A stretch of DNA of 64,000 nucleotides from Luteimonas sp. RC10 (GCF_014192745.1 NZ_JACHYJ010000001.1:599634-663633); one strand, 5' to 3'; shown: positions 1 to 9,015, numbered from the stretch's first letter. The notes: generated by a model from the letters alone, not told the origin. Numbers and translations are program-made.

Positions 1-334
1 GCCGGTATCGCGCAGAACGCGGTGGCCTACGACGACGCCGACAAGACGCGCATCTCGCTGGCTGGTGCCGACGGCACGGTGATCACCAACGTCGCTGCGG
101 GCGACCTCAGCGAAGACAGCACCGATGCAGTGAACGGCAGCCAGCTGTTCGAGACGAACACGCGCGTGACCGCGGTCGAAGGTCGCGTGGACGACCTGGA
201 CACACGCATCGGCGATGTGGCCGGCATCGCGGAGAACGCGGTGGCCTACGATGACGTCGACAAGACGCGCATCTCGCTGGCTGGTGCCGACGGCACGGTG
301 CTGTCGAACCTGGCCGCAGGCGCGGTGTCGGCCG
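1..334 (+). repeat. Tandem stalk repeat, period 219 nt, within the adhesin gene
   Basis: Bases 1-115 and 220-334 are near-identical (both encode AVAYDDxDKTRISLAGADGT) and are spaced exactly 73 codons apart. The first copy starts at the window edge, so more copies probably lie upstream. Such in-frame repeats let stalk length vary by recombination. Confidence 0.8.
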
Positions 335-1416
335 ACAGCACGCAGGCGATCAATGGCGCGCAGTTGCACGGCGGCCTGCAGAGCATGGCCGACATCCTGG
401 GCGGCGCCGCCGCAGTCACGGCGTTCGGCACGCTGGCGGCGCCAAGCTACGCCGTGCAGGGCACACAGTACGCCTCGATCGGCGCGACCTTCGCTGCGCT
501 CGACGTGCAGATCAGCCAGCTCAAGACCCGCGTCGGGTCGGTCGAGACGGTGATCGACAGCAACCAGGGCACCAACGACCGCGTCGCGGTCGGTGGTGAT
601 GCGCCGGCCACGGTGGGCGCCGATACCAATGCGGTGGCAGTCGGCGGCGGTGCCGCGGCCAATGGCAACAATGGCGTGGCGCTGGGCGGCGACGCCTATG
701 CGCACGGCCCCAACGACACGGCCGTCGGTGGCAACGCCCAGGTGCATGCCGACGGCAGCACCGCGGTCGGCGCCAACAGTCGCATCTCCGCCGAGGCGAC
801 CAACGCCGTGGCGGTGGGCGAAAGCGCCTCGGTCACCGCGGCCTCGGGCACGGCACTCGGCCAGGGGGCCAGCGTCACCGCGCAGGGTGCGGTCGCCCTC
901 GGCCAGGGTTCGGTCGCCGACCGCGCCCAGACGGTGTCGGTCGGCAGCGTGGGCGCCGAGCGGCAGATCGCCAACGTCGCCGCCGGCACCCAGGCGACCG
1001 ATGCCGCCAATGTCGCCCAGGTCCGCGCGGGCGTCACCGAGGCCAAGGCCTATGCCGACACCACCGCCACCCAGGCGGTCGCCTCATCCAAGGCCTACAC
1101 CGACCAGCGTCTGGCGGCGTGGGGCGACCAGTTCGATGCCTACCGCGGCGATGTCGAGCGTCGTTTCAGTGACGTCGACCGGCGCATGGACCGGCAGGGC
1201 GCGATGAGCGCGGCGATGCTCAACATGGCCACCAACGCGGCCGGCACGCAGAGCCCGCGTGGACGCGTGGCGGTGGGCGCCGGCTTCCAGAGCGGCGAGC
1301 AGGCGCTGTCGATCGGCTATGCCAAGCGGGTCGGCGAGCGCGCGTCCTTCAGTCTCGGCGGCGCGTTCAGCGGCGACGAGAAATCCGCCGGCTTCGGTTT
1401 CGGCATCGACCTATGA
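1..1416 (+). CDS. Trimeric autotransporter adhesin (YadA/Hia type), 5' truncated by window edge
   Basis: Frame open to the first base, so signal peptide and most of the stalk lie outside; 471 C-terminal residues are visible. They begin with two copies of a 73-residue stalk unit (period 219 nt; KTRISLAGADGT occurs in each), with neck-like DSTxAxNGxQL segments. Next come YadA-head repeats at about residues 196-320 (AVAVG, GVALGG, TAVGG, AVALGQ), a neck (RQIANVAAGTQATDAANVAQ), a short coiled coil, and a YadA anchor from about 414 ending GFGIDL. In this family the anchor forms a trimeric outer-membrane barrel that exports the passenger as a surface fibre used for attachment. The ligand cannot be told. 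The next gene is a secreted protease 68 nt downstream; whether they are co-transcribed is unclear. Confidence 0.93.
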   Translation, partial: AGIAQNAVAYDDADKTRISLAGADGTVITNVAAGDLSEDSTDAVNGSQLFETNTRVTAVEGRVDDLDTRIGDVAGIAENAVAYDDVDKTRISLAGADGTVLSNLAAGAVSADSTQAINGAQLHGGLQSMADILGGAAAVTAFGTLAAPSYAVQGTQYASIGATFAALDVQISQLKTRVGSVETVIDSNQGTNDRVAVGGDAPATVGADTNAVAVGGGAAANGNNGVALGGDAYAHGPNDTAVGGNAQVHADGSTAVGANSRISAEATNAVAVGESASVTAASGTALGQGASVTAQGAVALGQGSVADRAQTVSVGSVGAERQIANVAAGTQATDAANVAQVRAGVTEAKAYADTTATQAVASSKAYTDQRLAAWGDQFDAYRGDVERRFSDVDRRMDRQGAMSAAMLNMATNAAGTQSPRGRVAVGAGFQSGEQALSIGYAKRVGERASFSLGGAFSGDEKSAGFGFGIDL

Positions 1417-1484
1417 CACCGCGGCGGCGTCGGCCGACGCCGCCGTCCCTCGCGACATCCCATTCTTCGACGGAGACACGTTCC

Positions 1485-3350
1485 ATGCGTATCCAGACCA
1501 CCCTCGGTGCGGCGATCGCCGCCATCCTGCTGACCGGCGGCGCGCAGGCCGCAGGCCCTCGCCTCGACCGCAGCGTGACCCGCGACCTCGCCGGCGAGAC
1601 GCAAGCCGCTGCGACCGCGGGGCAGCGTTTCGTCGTCAAGACCAGCCAGCCGGCGGCCCAGGGCCGCGCCGCCCTGGGCAGCGCGCTGACGACCAGCGTC
1701 CGCCGCGCCGGCCTGTCGAGCGCGGTCGCCGCGACCGCGACCTCGGCCGCCCGCCCGGCCGCCACCGCGCGTGTGCTGCGCAGCATGGCCGCACCGGGCT
1801 GGCATGTGGTGCAGGCCTCACGCGCGATGACCGAGTCCGAGCGCGCGAGCTTCATCCGTGAGCTGTCCGCCGAGCCCGGCGTGCTCCGGGTCGAGGTCGA
1901 CCGCCTCTATCAGCGTGCCGATGTGGCGCGTGCACCGACGGCGATGCCGGCCGCCGTGCCCAACGATCCCGAGTACGCGCGCTTCCAGTGGAACTTCAAG
2001 GACCCGACCGGCGGCGTGCGCGCCGAGCAGGCCTGGGATATCTCCACCGGCGAAGGCGTCGTGGTCGCGGTGGTCGATACCGGCATCGTCGAAAACCACC
2101 CCGATCTCGCGGTCAACGTCCTGCCTGGCTACGACATGATCAGCGACCGGCGCATTTCCCGCCGCGACACCGATGCACGCGTGGCCGGTGGCTGGGACGT
2201 GGGCGATTGGGTCGAGGCCAACTACTGCACCGCGCTGGGCGCGCAGGGCAATGCGCCGCGCGACAGCTCCTGGCACGGCAGCCACGTCGCCGGCACGATC
2301 GCCCAGCAGACCAACAACGGCGCCGGTCTGGCTGGCCTCGCCCACGGTGCCAAGGTCGTACCGGTGCGCGTGCTCGGCTCGTGCGGCGGCTACGGTAGCG
2401 ACATCGCCGACGGCATGATGTGGGCCGCCGGCCTGCCGGTCGAGGGCGTGCCCGCCAATCCCAATCCGGCCGAGGTCATCAACATGAGCCTGGGCAGCAC
2501 CGGCCCGCAGGCGTGCCCGGCGCTGTACCAGGACGCCATCGACAAGATCAACGCGCAAGGTTCGATCATCGTCGTGGCCGCCGGCAATTCCAATGCCAAT
2601 GCCGGCACCTACACGATGAGTTCGTGCACCGGCGTCATCTCGGTGGGCGCGACCCGCGTCACCGGGGGCAAGACCAGTTATTCCAGCTGGGGCCCCCGGG
2701 TCGACCTGTCGGCACCGGGTGGTGGCGGCGATGTCGATGGCGATCCGAATGGCTACATCTTCCAGGTCCTCAATGCCGGCACCACGCGCCCGACCAGCGA
2801 CTGGGTCCTGGGCGGCTACACCGGTACCTCGATGGCCTCGCCGCATGTGGCCGCGGCTGCGGCGATGGTGCAGAGCGTCGTCGAAACGCCATTGAACTGG
2901 AGCGACATGCGCGACCTGCTGCGCCGCACCGCGCGGCCGTTTCCGGCGGCGATTCCCACCAACACGCCGATGGGGGCGGGCATTCTGGATGCGGCCCAGC
3001 TGCTGCATCGCGCCACGCAGCCGCCATGCACCAGCGACTGCGCGCCGCTGGAAGTGCCGCTGGCCAACAAGGTCGAACTGCGCGGCCTGTCGGCGGGGGC
3101 CGAGGACGCGCTCTACACGTTCGAGGCGACCGCCGGCGCGGTGCTGACCTTCATGACCTTCGGCGGTACCGGCGATGTGTCGATGCATGTCGCCCGGGGC
3201 CGAGTCCCGACTGCCACCGACCGGGACGCGTTCTCAACGCGTGCCAAGAGCAATACCGAGACCGTCCGCTTCACTGCGCCGCAGGCAGGCAAGTACTACA
3301 TCCGCCTCACCGGCACGTACGCGGGCCTGACCCTGGTCGCGCGCCAGTAG
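1485..3350 (+). CDS. Secreted subtilisin-like serine protease (S8) with C-terminal PPC-type domain
   Basis: 621 residues from the ATG at 1485, chosen because a signal peptide (MRIQTTLGAAIAAILLTGGAQA) starts there and GGAG lies just upstream. A propeptide of about 140 residues precedes the S8 domain. The triad is visible: Asp198 in VVDTGIV, His264 in WHGSHVAGT and Ser449 in GTSMASPHVA; AAGNSN supplies the oxyanion Asn. After a CTSDC segment comes a beta-rich bacterial pre-peptidase C-terminal domain (PYTF-like DALYTFEATAG ... YYIRLTGTY), normally cleaved off after export. Close to Xanthomonas/Lysobacter extracellular proteases that degrade protein outside the cell. A 15-bp terminator hairpin follows. 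Confidence 0.94.
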   Translation: MRIQTTLGAAIAAILLTGGAQAAGPRLDRSVTRDLAGETQAAATAGQRFVVKTSQPAAQGRAALGSALTTSVRRAGLSSAVAATATSAARPAATARVLRSMAAPGWHVVQASRAMTESERASFIRELSAEPGVLRVEVDRLYQRADVARAPTAMPAAVPNDPEYARFQWNFKDPTGGVRAEQAWDISTGEGVVVAVVDTGIVENHPDLAVNVLPGYDMISDRRISRRDTDARVAGGWDVGDWVEANYCTALGAQGNAPRDSSWHGSHVAGTIAQQTNNGAGLAGLAHGAKVVPVRVLGSCGGYGSDIADGMMWAAGLPVEGVPANPNPAEVINMSLGSTGPQACPALYQDAIDKINAQGSIIVVAAGNSNANAGTYTMSSCTGVISVGATRVTGGKTSYSSWGPRVDLSAPGGGGDVDGDPNGYIFQVLNAGTTRPTSDWVLGGYTGTSMASPHVAAAAAMVQSVVETPLNWSDMRDLLRRTARPFPAAIPTNTPMGAGILDAAQLLHRATQPPCTSDCAPLEVPLANKVELRGLSAGAEDALYTFEATAGAVLTFMTFGGTGDVSMHVARGRVPTATDRDAFSTRAKSNTETVRFTAPQAGKYYIRLTGTYAGLTLVARQ

Positions 3351-3362
3351 AGGTCCCAGGTG

Positions 3363-3395
3363 CCCGCCCGCATCGCCCACGGCGATGCGGGCGGG
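3363..3395 (+). terminator. Rho-independent terminator after the S8 protease
   Basis: A perfect 15-bp GC stem (3363-3377 / 3381-3395) with a CAC loop, followed by a moderately T-rich tail (TGCGCTTTCTC). It sits 12 nt after the protease stop codon, and the next small gene starts right at the tail. Confidence 0.75.
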
Positions 3396-3406
3396 TGCGC
3401 TTTCTC

Positions 3407-3667
3407 ATGCCGCCCTGTACCACGTTCGACTGGATGGCCGGACTGCCCGGTTGGGAACCGTGCCCACAAGGCGAGCGGCTGGATCTGCCGCTCGACGTGT
3501 TCGTGCACCGCAGCGGCATGGCGGAGCAGGACTGGGCGTTCGCGTTCGTGTCCTGGGCCAGTGACAGATTGATCCGCACCGGCGAGTGGTACGAACTCCA
3601 GACGCACACGCTGCCCGGCGGCACCGAAGGGGTGCGCATCGTCCGCGAACGCCCGCCGCATGCCTGA
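3407..3667 (+). CDS. Small hypothetical protein, first of a tandem paralogous pair
   Basis: 86 residues, no signal peptide or membrane segment, rich in Trp and acidic residues. It is built like its neighbour at 3715: an N-terminal Trp-containing segment, a central LDxFxxRSG / FxSWxSDRL block, and a C-terminal WYELQTHTLPGG...VRIV block matching WYELRVERLPEG...VRVL in the neighbour. I do not recognise the family. The ATG lies at the tail of the protease terminator and lacks a clear ribosome-binding site, so the start is uncertain. A gene duplication is the best reading; function unknown. Confidence 0.6.
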   Translation: MPPCTTFDWMAGLPGWEPCPQGERLDLPLDVFVHRSGMAEQDWAFAFVSWASDRLIRTGEWYELQTHTLPGGTEGVRIVRERPPHA

Positions 3668-3714
3668 CGACGACGCCATGCAGGTGACACCCGATCGACA
3701 GCGAGACATCCCCG

Positions 3715-3972
3715 ATGCACCCTGAGGTTCCCCAGGCCGACTACGACTGGCTGCTGCACTGGACGGCGTGGTCGCTGCGCGAGGACCGTCGCCAGGAGGC
3801 GGTGTTTCCGCTGGCGCAGTTCCTGGAACGCAGCGGCGCCTCGCCCCTCACCTGGTCGCTCGATTTCCTGTCGTGGAAGTGCGAGCGGCTCGCCCGCGAC
3901 CGCTGCTGGTACGAGCTGCGCGTCGAACGCCTGCCAGAAGGCGCCCTGGTCCGCGTGCTGCTCGATCGCTGA
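3715..3972 (+). CDS. Small hypothetical protein, second of a tandem paralogous pair
   Basis: 85 residues (starts MHPEVPQADYDWLL), cytoplasmic by appearance. Shares the SLDFLSWKCERLARDRCWYEL core layout with the 86-residue protein 47 nt upstream, including WYEL, LP and G...VR at equivalent places. Unlike the partner it carries two Cys in the core. A GAGACATCCCCG stretch precedes the ATG. No function can be assigned; the pair may form a heterodimer or be diverged duplicates. Confidence 0.65.
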   Translation: MHPEVPQADYDWLLHWTAWSLREDRRQEAVFPLAQFLERSGASPLTWSLDFLSWKCERLARDRCWYELRVERLPEGALVRVLLDR

Positions 3973-4039
3973 GCGCGTTCGGATGCCCTGCGCAGGCGCC
4001 CGGGTTGCGCCCGCGGTGCCGAACGGGTGCAATGCGGCG

Positions 4040-4804
4040 ATGCGCCTCCTTTCTCTCCTCGTCGCCGCGCTGCTGCTGTCGGCCTGCGCCCACCAGGCCC
4101 CGCGCAATCCTCTCGCCACCTGGGTGCCGTCGGCCAACGCCGATGCGCGCCGGCCGGTGCTGGTGGTGCTGCACTACACCGAGCAGGACTCGGTCGAACG
4201 CAGTCTCGACACGCTGCGCACCGCCAACAGCGGCGGCCGGGTCAGCGCGCACTACTTGATCGGCAAACGTGGCGAGCGCTACCAGCTGGTGTCCGACCTC
4301 GACCGCGCCTGGCACGCCGGTGCCGGCCGCTGGGGCGCGATCACCGACGTCAATTCGGCCTCGATCGGCATCGAACTCGACAACAACGGCCGCGAGCCGT
4401 TCGCCGAGCCCTTGATCGAGAGCCTGCTGGTGTTGCTCGAGGACCTGCGCACACGCTGGCGGATCGCGCCGGAGAACGTCATCGGCCACTCCGACCTCGC
4501 GCCCACGCGCAAGATCGACCCGGGCGTGCATTTCCCCTGGCGCCGGCTCGCCGAACACGGCTACGGCGTCTGGCCGCAGGACGGCACACCGCCGGCGCCG
4601 CCGGGCTTCGATGCGCTGCAGGCGCTGCGCACGCTGGGCTATTCGACCGACGACCCCGATGCGACCGCGCGCGCGTTCCGGCTGCGCTTCCGCGCCCAGG
4701 CGACCGGTGCGCTCGACGACGAAGACCGCCGCATCCTGTACGCGCTGATCCAGGGCTGGACGATCCCGGCCACACGCGGGGCTGCGCAGCCGGCACGCGA
4801 CTAG
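4040..4804 (+). CDS. N-acetylmuramoyl-L-alanine amidase lipoprotein (AmiD-like, amidase_2)
   Basis: 254 residues from the ATG at 4040, which gives a lipoprotein signal with lipobox LLSAC (Cys about residue 16). Amidase_2 fold with zinc ligands visible in VVLHYTEQ, VIGHSDLAP and KIDPG, and the catalytic Glu in SIGIELDNNG. A C-terminal helical region (FDALQALRTLGYSTDD ... ALIQGWTIP) resembles the peptidoglycan-binding tail of AmiD. Expected role: membrane-anchored cleavage of the MurNAc-L-Ala bond of muropeptides in the periplasm, in wall turnover or recycling. Residue 27 onward (NPLATWVPSANADARRP) is the usual linker. The AmpD alternative is unlikely because AmpD lacks a lipobox. Confidence 0.9.
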   Translation: MRLLSLLVAALLLSACAHQAPRNPLATWVPSANADARRPVLVVLHYTEQDSVERSLDTLRTANSGGRVSAHYLIGKRGERYQLVSDLDRAWHAGAGRWGAITDVNSASIGIELDNNGREPFAEPLIESLLVLLEDLRTRWRIAPENVIGHSDLAPTRKIDPGVHFPWRRLAEHGYGVWPQDGTPPAPPGFDALQALRTLGYSTDDPDATARAFRLRFRAQATGALDDEDRRILYALIQGWTIPATRGAAQPARD

Positions 4805-4837
4805 AATGACCGGCTTTCCCGCGACGAGGAGACAGAT

Positions 4838-5233
4838 GTGGGCGCAGTGATGACCCCGGTATCGGTCGGCGAACTCGCCGACAAGATCACCATCCTCGAG
4901 ATCAAGGCCGAGCGGCTCGACGATGCCGACAAGCTCGCGCATGTGCGCACAGAACTCGAGGCGCTGCTGTCACCGTGGCGCGGCGTCGAGGCGGGCGATC
5001 CCGGCTTCGCATCGCTGAAGGCCGAGCTCAAGGCGGTCAACACGACGATGTGGGACATCCAGGACGGCCTGCGCGACCGCGAGCGCAGCCAGACCTTCGA
5101 CGACGAGTTCATCCGCCTCGCGCGCGCCGTCGCCACGACCAACCATGCCCGCGTCGAGCTCAAGAACGCGATCAATCGCCTGGCCGGCGCCGGCTTCATC
5201 GAAGAGAAGCAGTACGCCGCCGACGCGGACTGA
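4838..5233 (+). CDS. DUF6165 family protein
   Basis: 131 residues. A GTG start at 4838 is preferred because GAGGAG lies 6 nt upstream; an internal ATG at 4850 would give MTPVSVGELADK. The whole protein is helical and charged (VGELADKITILEIKAERLDD, ELKAVNTTMWDIQDGLRDRE, LARAVATTNHARVELKNAIN) and matches the short proteins I know as DUF6165, often found beside polysaccharide or glycosyltransferase genes. No catalytic motif is visible and its function is unknown. It follows the amidase by 33 nt and may share its transcript. Confidence 0.75.
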   Translation: MGAVMTPVSVGELADKITILEIKAERLDDADKLAHVRTELEALLSPWRGVEAGDPGFASLKAELKAVNTTMWDIQDGLRDRERSQTFDDEFIRLARAVATTNHARVELKNAINRLAGAGFIEEKQYAADAD

Positions 5234-5301
5234 GGGGCGCAAGCCGCCGCCGCGCGCGCGACTGCGGCCATGATCCGGGCGCGGGCGCCCGCTGCCCCGG
5301 T

Positions 5302-7479
5302 CTACGCCCCGCGCAGCGTGAACTGCGCCGCCTCGCCGGCCTCGCAATGCGGTGCGATCCACACGTCGAACAGCCCCGGCTCGGCGGCGAAGGCGCCGCT
5401 GCGGGTGGTGAAGGCGAGCTGGTCGCGATGCAGTTCGAACGCGACCGTGGTCTCCTCCCCCGGAGCGAGCGCAACCTTGCGGAAGGCCTTGAGCTCACGG
5501 ATCGGGCGCACGCGACTGGCGACGCGGTCGTGGATGTACAGCTGCACGACTTCCTCGCCCGCGCGATCGCCGGTGTTGCGCAGCGTCGCAGAGACGGTCA
5601 GCGTGCCGTCCCAGTCGAGCGTGTCGGTCGACAACTGCACCGGGCCGTACGCGAAGCGGGTGTACGACAGCCCGTGGCCGAACGGGTACAGCGGGCTGTG
5701 CGGCATCTCGCGCCAACGGCTCTTGAACTCGCTCATCTCCGGCAGTTCGGGGCGGCCGGTGCGCTGCCGGTTGTAGTACAGCGGCTGTTGGCCCGAGTCG
5801 CGCGGAAAGCTCACCGGCAGGCGCGCGGACGGGTTGTAGTCGCCGAATAGCACATCGGCGATCGCAGGGCCGGTCGCACTGCCGAGGAACCACGTCGCCA
5901 GGATCGCCTGCGCATCGCGCACCGCGCCGTGCAGTGCGAGCGCGCGGCCATGGCGCAGCAGCACGACGATCGGCGTGCCGGTCGCGGCGACCGCCTCGGC
6001 CAGCGCCTGCTGCGCGGGCGGGATCACGATCTGCGTGCGCGACTGCGCCTCGCCACTGTAGTTCTGCGGTTCGCCGATCGCCAGCAGCACGACATCGGCG
6101 TCGCGCGCGGCCGCGACCGCGGCGTCGAGGCCGCCGTCGAGCGCGTTCTCCATTCCGCTGCCGTCGACCACCGTCAGCGCATCGCCGTCGTCGAGCGCAG
6201 CGCGCAGGCCGTCCTCGAGGTTCACGTGCAGGCGCTTGTCGCCGAACAGGGTCCAGCAGCCCTCGATGTTGTCGCGGTCGCGCGCGTAGGGCCCGATCAG
6301 CGCGATCTTCTGCCCGGCCTTCTTCAGCGGCAGCAGGTCGCCCTCGTTCTTGAGCAGCACGATCGAACGCTGCGCGGCCTCGCGCGCCAGCGCGCCGTGC
6401 AGCGCCTGCGGATCGAGCGCGGCCTCGGTCTCGGGGTCGAGCGAGCGGTAGGGATTGTCGAACAGGCCGATCGCCTGCTTGACCGCGAACACCCGGCGCA
6501 CGCCCTCGTCGAGTGTCGCCATCGACACCTCGCCACTGGCGACCAGGTCCGGCAGGTGCGCGGCGTAGAGCCCGCTCTGCATGCTCATGTCGACCCCGGC
6601 GGTGAACGCCAGCTTGGTCGCCTCACGGTCGTCGGCGGCGAAGCCGTGCGCGACCAGCTCGAAATCGGCGGTGTAGTCGGAGACCACGAAGCCGCCGAAC
6701 TTCCATTCGCCGCGCAGCAGGTCGGTCAGCAGCCCATCGTGCGCCGAGGCCGGCACGCCGTTGATGTCGTTGAACGCACTCATGACCGTCAGCGCGCCGG
6801 CATCGATCGCGGCCTTGAACGGCGGCAGATGGACGTCGCGCAGCGTGCCTTCGGAGATCTCGACGCTGTTGTAGTCCAGCCCGCCCATCACCGCGCCGTA
6901 GCCGACGAAGTGCTTGGGGCTCGCCAGCAGGGCGTCGTCGGCGGTCAGATCGTCGCCCTGAAAGCCGCGCACGCGCGCCGCCGCGAAGGCGTTGGCCAGC
7001 ACCACGTCCTCGCCGGCAGCCTCGGCCACGCGGCCCCAGCGCTGGTCGCGGGCGATGTCGAGCGTCGGGGCGAAGGTCCAGTGCAGGCCGCAGGCGGTGG
7101 CCTCGATCGCGGCCGCGCGTGCTGTGCGCCGGGCCAGTTCAGGCTCGAAGCTCGCCGCTTCGCCCAGCGGAATCGGGAACACCGTGCGCATGCCGTGGAT
7201 CACATCGGCGCCCATCAGCAGCGGGATGCCGAGCCGGCTTTCCTCCACCGCGATGCGCTGCGCCTCGCGCCCCTGGGCGGCGCCCACGCCATTGAAGACC
7301 GCACCGACATGTCCGGCCCGGATGCGCTCGCGCAGTTCGCCGGCGTTGAGCTCGTTCATCTCCGGATTCACGTCGGCGGCGAACGGCCGCAGCATGTCGG
7401 CGAAGATGCCGAGCTGGCCCACCTTCTCCTCCACGGTCATACGGGCGAGCAGCGCTTCCAGCCGGTCGTCAAGACGCAT
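5302..7479 (-). CDS. bglX: Beta-glucosidase, glycoside hydrolase family 3 (BglX-like)
   Basis: 725 residues with no signal peptide, so probably cytoplasmic, unlike periplasmic E. coli BglX. Domain order: GH3 N-terminal barrel (residues ~10-330; KHFVGYGA, and the nucleophile Asp in GGFVVSDYTADFE), GH3 C-terminal alpha/beta sandwich (~360-590; IALIGPYA, VVLLAIGE, SGEAQSRT) and a fibronectin-III-like domain (~640-715; GEEVVQLYI, ELKAFRKVALAPGEETTV). Hydrolyses terminal beta-D-glucosyl residues from short oligosaccharides. It stands alone on this strand. A LacI-type palindrome 12 nt before the start suggests sugar-responsive repression, but no regulator gene is in the window. Confidence 0.92.
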   Translation of the reverse strand: MRLDDRLEALLARMTVEEKVGQLGIFADMLRPFAADVNPEMNELNAGELRERIRAGHVGAVFNGVGAAQGREAQRIAVEESRLGIPLLMGADVIHGMRTVFPIPLGEAASFEPELARRTARAAAIEATACGLHWTFAPTLDIARDQRWGRVAEAAGEDVVLANAFAAARVRGFQGDDLTADDALLASPKHFVGYGAVMGGLDYNSVEISEGTLRDVHLPPFKAAIDAGALTVMSAFNDINGVPASAHDGLLTDLLRGEWKFGGFVVSDYTADFELVAHGFAADDREATKLAFTAGVDMSMQSGLYAAHLPDLVASGEVSMATLDEGVRRVFAVKQAIGLFDNPYRSLDPETEAALDPQALHGALAREAAQRSIVLLKNEGDLLPLKKAGQKIALIGPYARDRDNIEGCWTLFGDKRLHVNLEDGLRAALDDGDALTVVDGSGMENALDGGLDAAVAAARDADVVLLAIGEPQNYSGEAQSRTQIVIPPAQQALAEAVAATGTPIVVLLRHGRALALHGAVRDAQAILATWFLGSATGPAIADVLFGDYNPSARLPVSFPRDSGQQPLYYNRQRTGRPELPEMSEFKSRWREMPHSPLYPFGHGLSYTRFAYGPVQLSTDTLDWDGTLTVSATLRNTGDRAGEEVVQLYIHDRVASRVRPIRELKAFRKVALAPGEETTVAFELHRDQLAFTTRSGAFAAEPGLFDVWIAPHCEAGEAAQFTLRGA

Positions 7480-7490
7480 CGTCGATCCTG

Positions 7491-7504
7491 TGTAAACGAT
7501 TACA
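7491..7504. promoter_or_regulatory. LacI-family operator-like palindrome upstream of bglX
   Basis: TGTAAACGATTACA: arms TGTAA / TTACA around a CG centre, the form bound by LacI/GalR regulators of sugar catabolism. It is 12 nt before the bglX start, where a repressor would block transcription or translation initiation. Confidence 0.7.
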
Positions 7505-7624
7505 GCCGGCGATTATAGGGGCCTGGCCGCGTCGTGCGGGTAGGGTCGACCCCAATGGCCGGCACGCAGCCGACGTGCTGGCCGCCGGGCCTGCGCACGG
7601 CGGTCCCCGGGTGCCCTTGCGCCC

Positions 7625-7822
7625 TCACTCCGGATCGCGTGCCGGCACGAACGGCGAGACCGGATCGCTGGCCGGAAAGGTCTCTTCCAGCGCCTCGTCG
7701 TGGGTGTTCTCTTCGTGCCGTTCGCGGTGCCCACGATGTTCGCGCGCGTCTTCCGGCGAGGCCGGGGTCGGCGCACGGTCGCGTTCGTCGGGCGTCTTGT
7801 CGATGTCGTGGTCTGGGTTCAT
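7625..7822 (-). CDS. Small acidic protein with ETFPASDP motif
   Basis: 65 residues, very hydrophilic and rich in Asp, Glu, His and Arg (starts MNPDHDIDKTPDERDR, then EDAREHRGHRERHEEN). It ends in ALEETFPASDPVSPFVP, a motif I recognise from a widespread group of short, probably disordered bacterial proteins of unknown function. Divergent from ku, 268 nt away, and convergent toward nothing obvious. The start fits the only ATG giving the compact acidic protein. Possibly stress-related given the neighbouring end-joining genes, but that is only context. Confidence 0.7.
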   Translation of the reverse strand: MNPDHDIDKTPDERDRAPTPASPEDAREHRGHRERHEENTHDEALEETFPASDPVSPFVPARDPE

Positions 7823-8090
7823 GCGCGTCACTGTGCGCCGGCAGGCGCAACTGTGCGTGAAAGCGCCGCGTGCAGGGCGCTCCAGGTGCGCAGGGTCGGT
7901 CGCCGCCTGGGGCGGCCCGGCGGTTCGAGGCGGCAGGCTTCCGTCCGCCGTCGTGTCTTGCTCGACCACAAGCTGCGCGGCAGCGAGGTTGACGCGGGGT
8001 CCACGAGTGCTTTGCCAGCCTGCGAGCACCGCGTCCCGCCACGCCGTGCAGGCCGCGCACATTCGCGCTGCGCTGCGCATCGGAGATTCC

Positions 8091-9011
8091 ATGGCACGTC
8101 CCATCTGGTCCGGCTCGCTGTCGTTCGGCCTCCTCAACATCCCGGTGTCGCTGATGTCGGGCGAGCGCCGCACCGATCTGAGCTTCCGCATGCTCGATTC
8201 GCGCGACAAGAAGCCGATCCGCTTCGAGCGGGTCAATGCCGACACCGGCGAGGAAGTGCCGTGGAAGGAGATCGTCAAGGCTTTCGAGTACGACAAGGGC
8301 AGCTATGTCGTCATCGAGAAGGAGGACATCGCCTCGGCCGCGCCCGAGTCGCACGAGTCGGTGGATGTCGAGGCCTTCGTTGATGCCGGCAGCATCGGCA
8401 CACGCTTCTACGAGAAGCCCTACGTGCTGGTGCCGGGCAAGAAAGCCGAGAAGGGCTACGTGCTGCTGCGCGAGACGCTGAAGAAGACCGGCAAGATCGG
8501 CATCGCGCGGGTCGTGATCCGCACGCGCGAATACCTGTGCGCAGTGCTGCCCGAGGACGATGCGCTGGTGCTCATGCTGCTGCGCTATCCGCAGGAGCTG
8601 GTCGATCCCAACGACTACAAGCTGCCCACCGGCGATGCGTCCAAGTACCGCATCGCCGACAAGGAAGTGCAGATGGCCACGCAGTTGATCGAATCGATGT
8701 CGGCCGACTGGGACCCCGAGGGTTATCACGACGAGTTCCGCGAGCGGTTGGCCCAGATCATCCAGAAGCGCATCAAGGCCAAGGGCGCCACCACGCGCGT
8801 GAGCGAGGAGCCCGCGCCGCGCGAGGATGCGGCGACCAACGTGGTCGACTTCGTCTCGCTGCTCGAGCAGAGCCTGCAGAGCAACAAGCGCACGCCGGCC
8901 AAGAAGACCGCGAGCAAGCAGACCCCGGCCCGGAAGAAGGCACCGGCGAAGAAGCGCACTGCAAAGGCCGCGAAGAAGACCGCGAAGAAGGCCGTGCGCA
9001 AGGCCTCATGA
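8091..9011 (+). CDS. ku: Ku, non-homologous end-joining DNA end-binding protein
   Basis: 306 residues from ATG 8091 (MARPIWSGSLSFGLLNIPVSL). Bacterial Ku core domain to about residue 255 (FEYDKGSYVVIEKEDI, ETLKKTGKIGIARVVIRTREYL, LRYPQELVDP), then a repetitive Lys/Ala/Pro tail (KKTASKQTPARKKAPAKKR...) like the DNA-contacting C-terminal extension of longer bacterial Ku proteins. The homodimer threads onto double-strand ends and recruits LigD. Its stop lies 4 nt before ligD, so the two are co-transcribed and form a complete two-component end-joining system. Confidence 0.96.
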   Translation: MARPIWSGSLSFGLLNIPVSLMSGERRTDLSFRMLDSRDKKPIRFERVNADTGEEVPWKEIVKAFEYDKGSYVVIEKEDIASAAPESHESVDVEAFVDAGSIGTRFYEKPYVLVPGKKAEKGYVLLRETLKKTGKIGIARVVIRTREYLCAVLPEDDALVLMLLRYPQELVDPNDYKLPTGDASKYRIADKEVQMATQLIESMSADWDPEGYHDEFRERLAQIIQKRIKAKGATTRVSEEPAPREDAATNVVDFVSLLEQSLQSNKRTPAKKTASKQTPARKKAPAKKRTAKAAKKTAKKAVRKAS

Positions 9012-9015
9012 CGCC

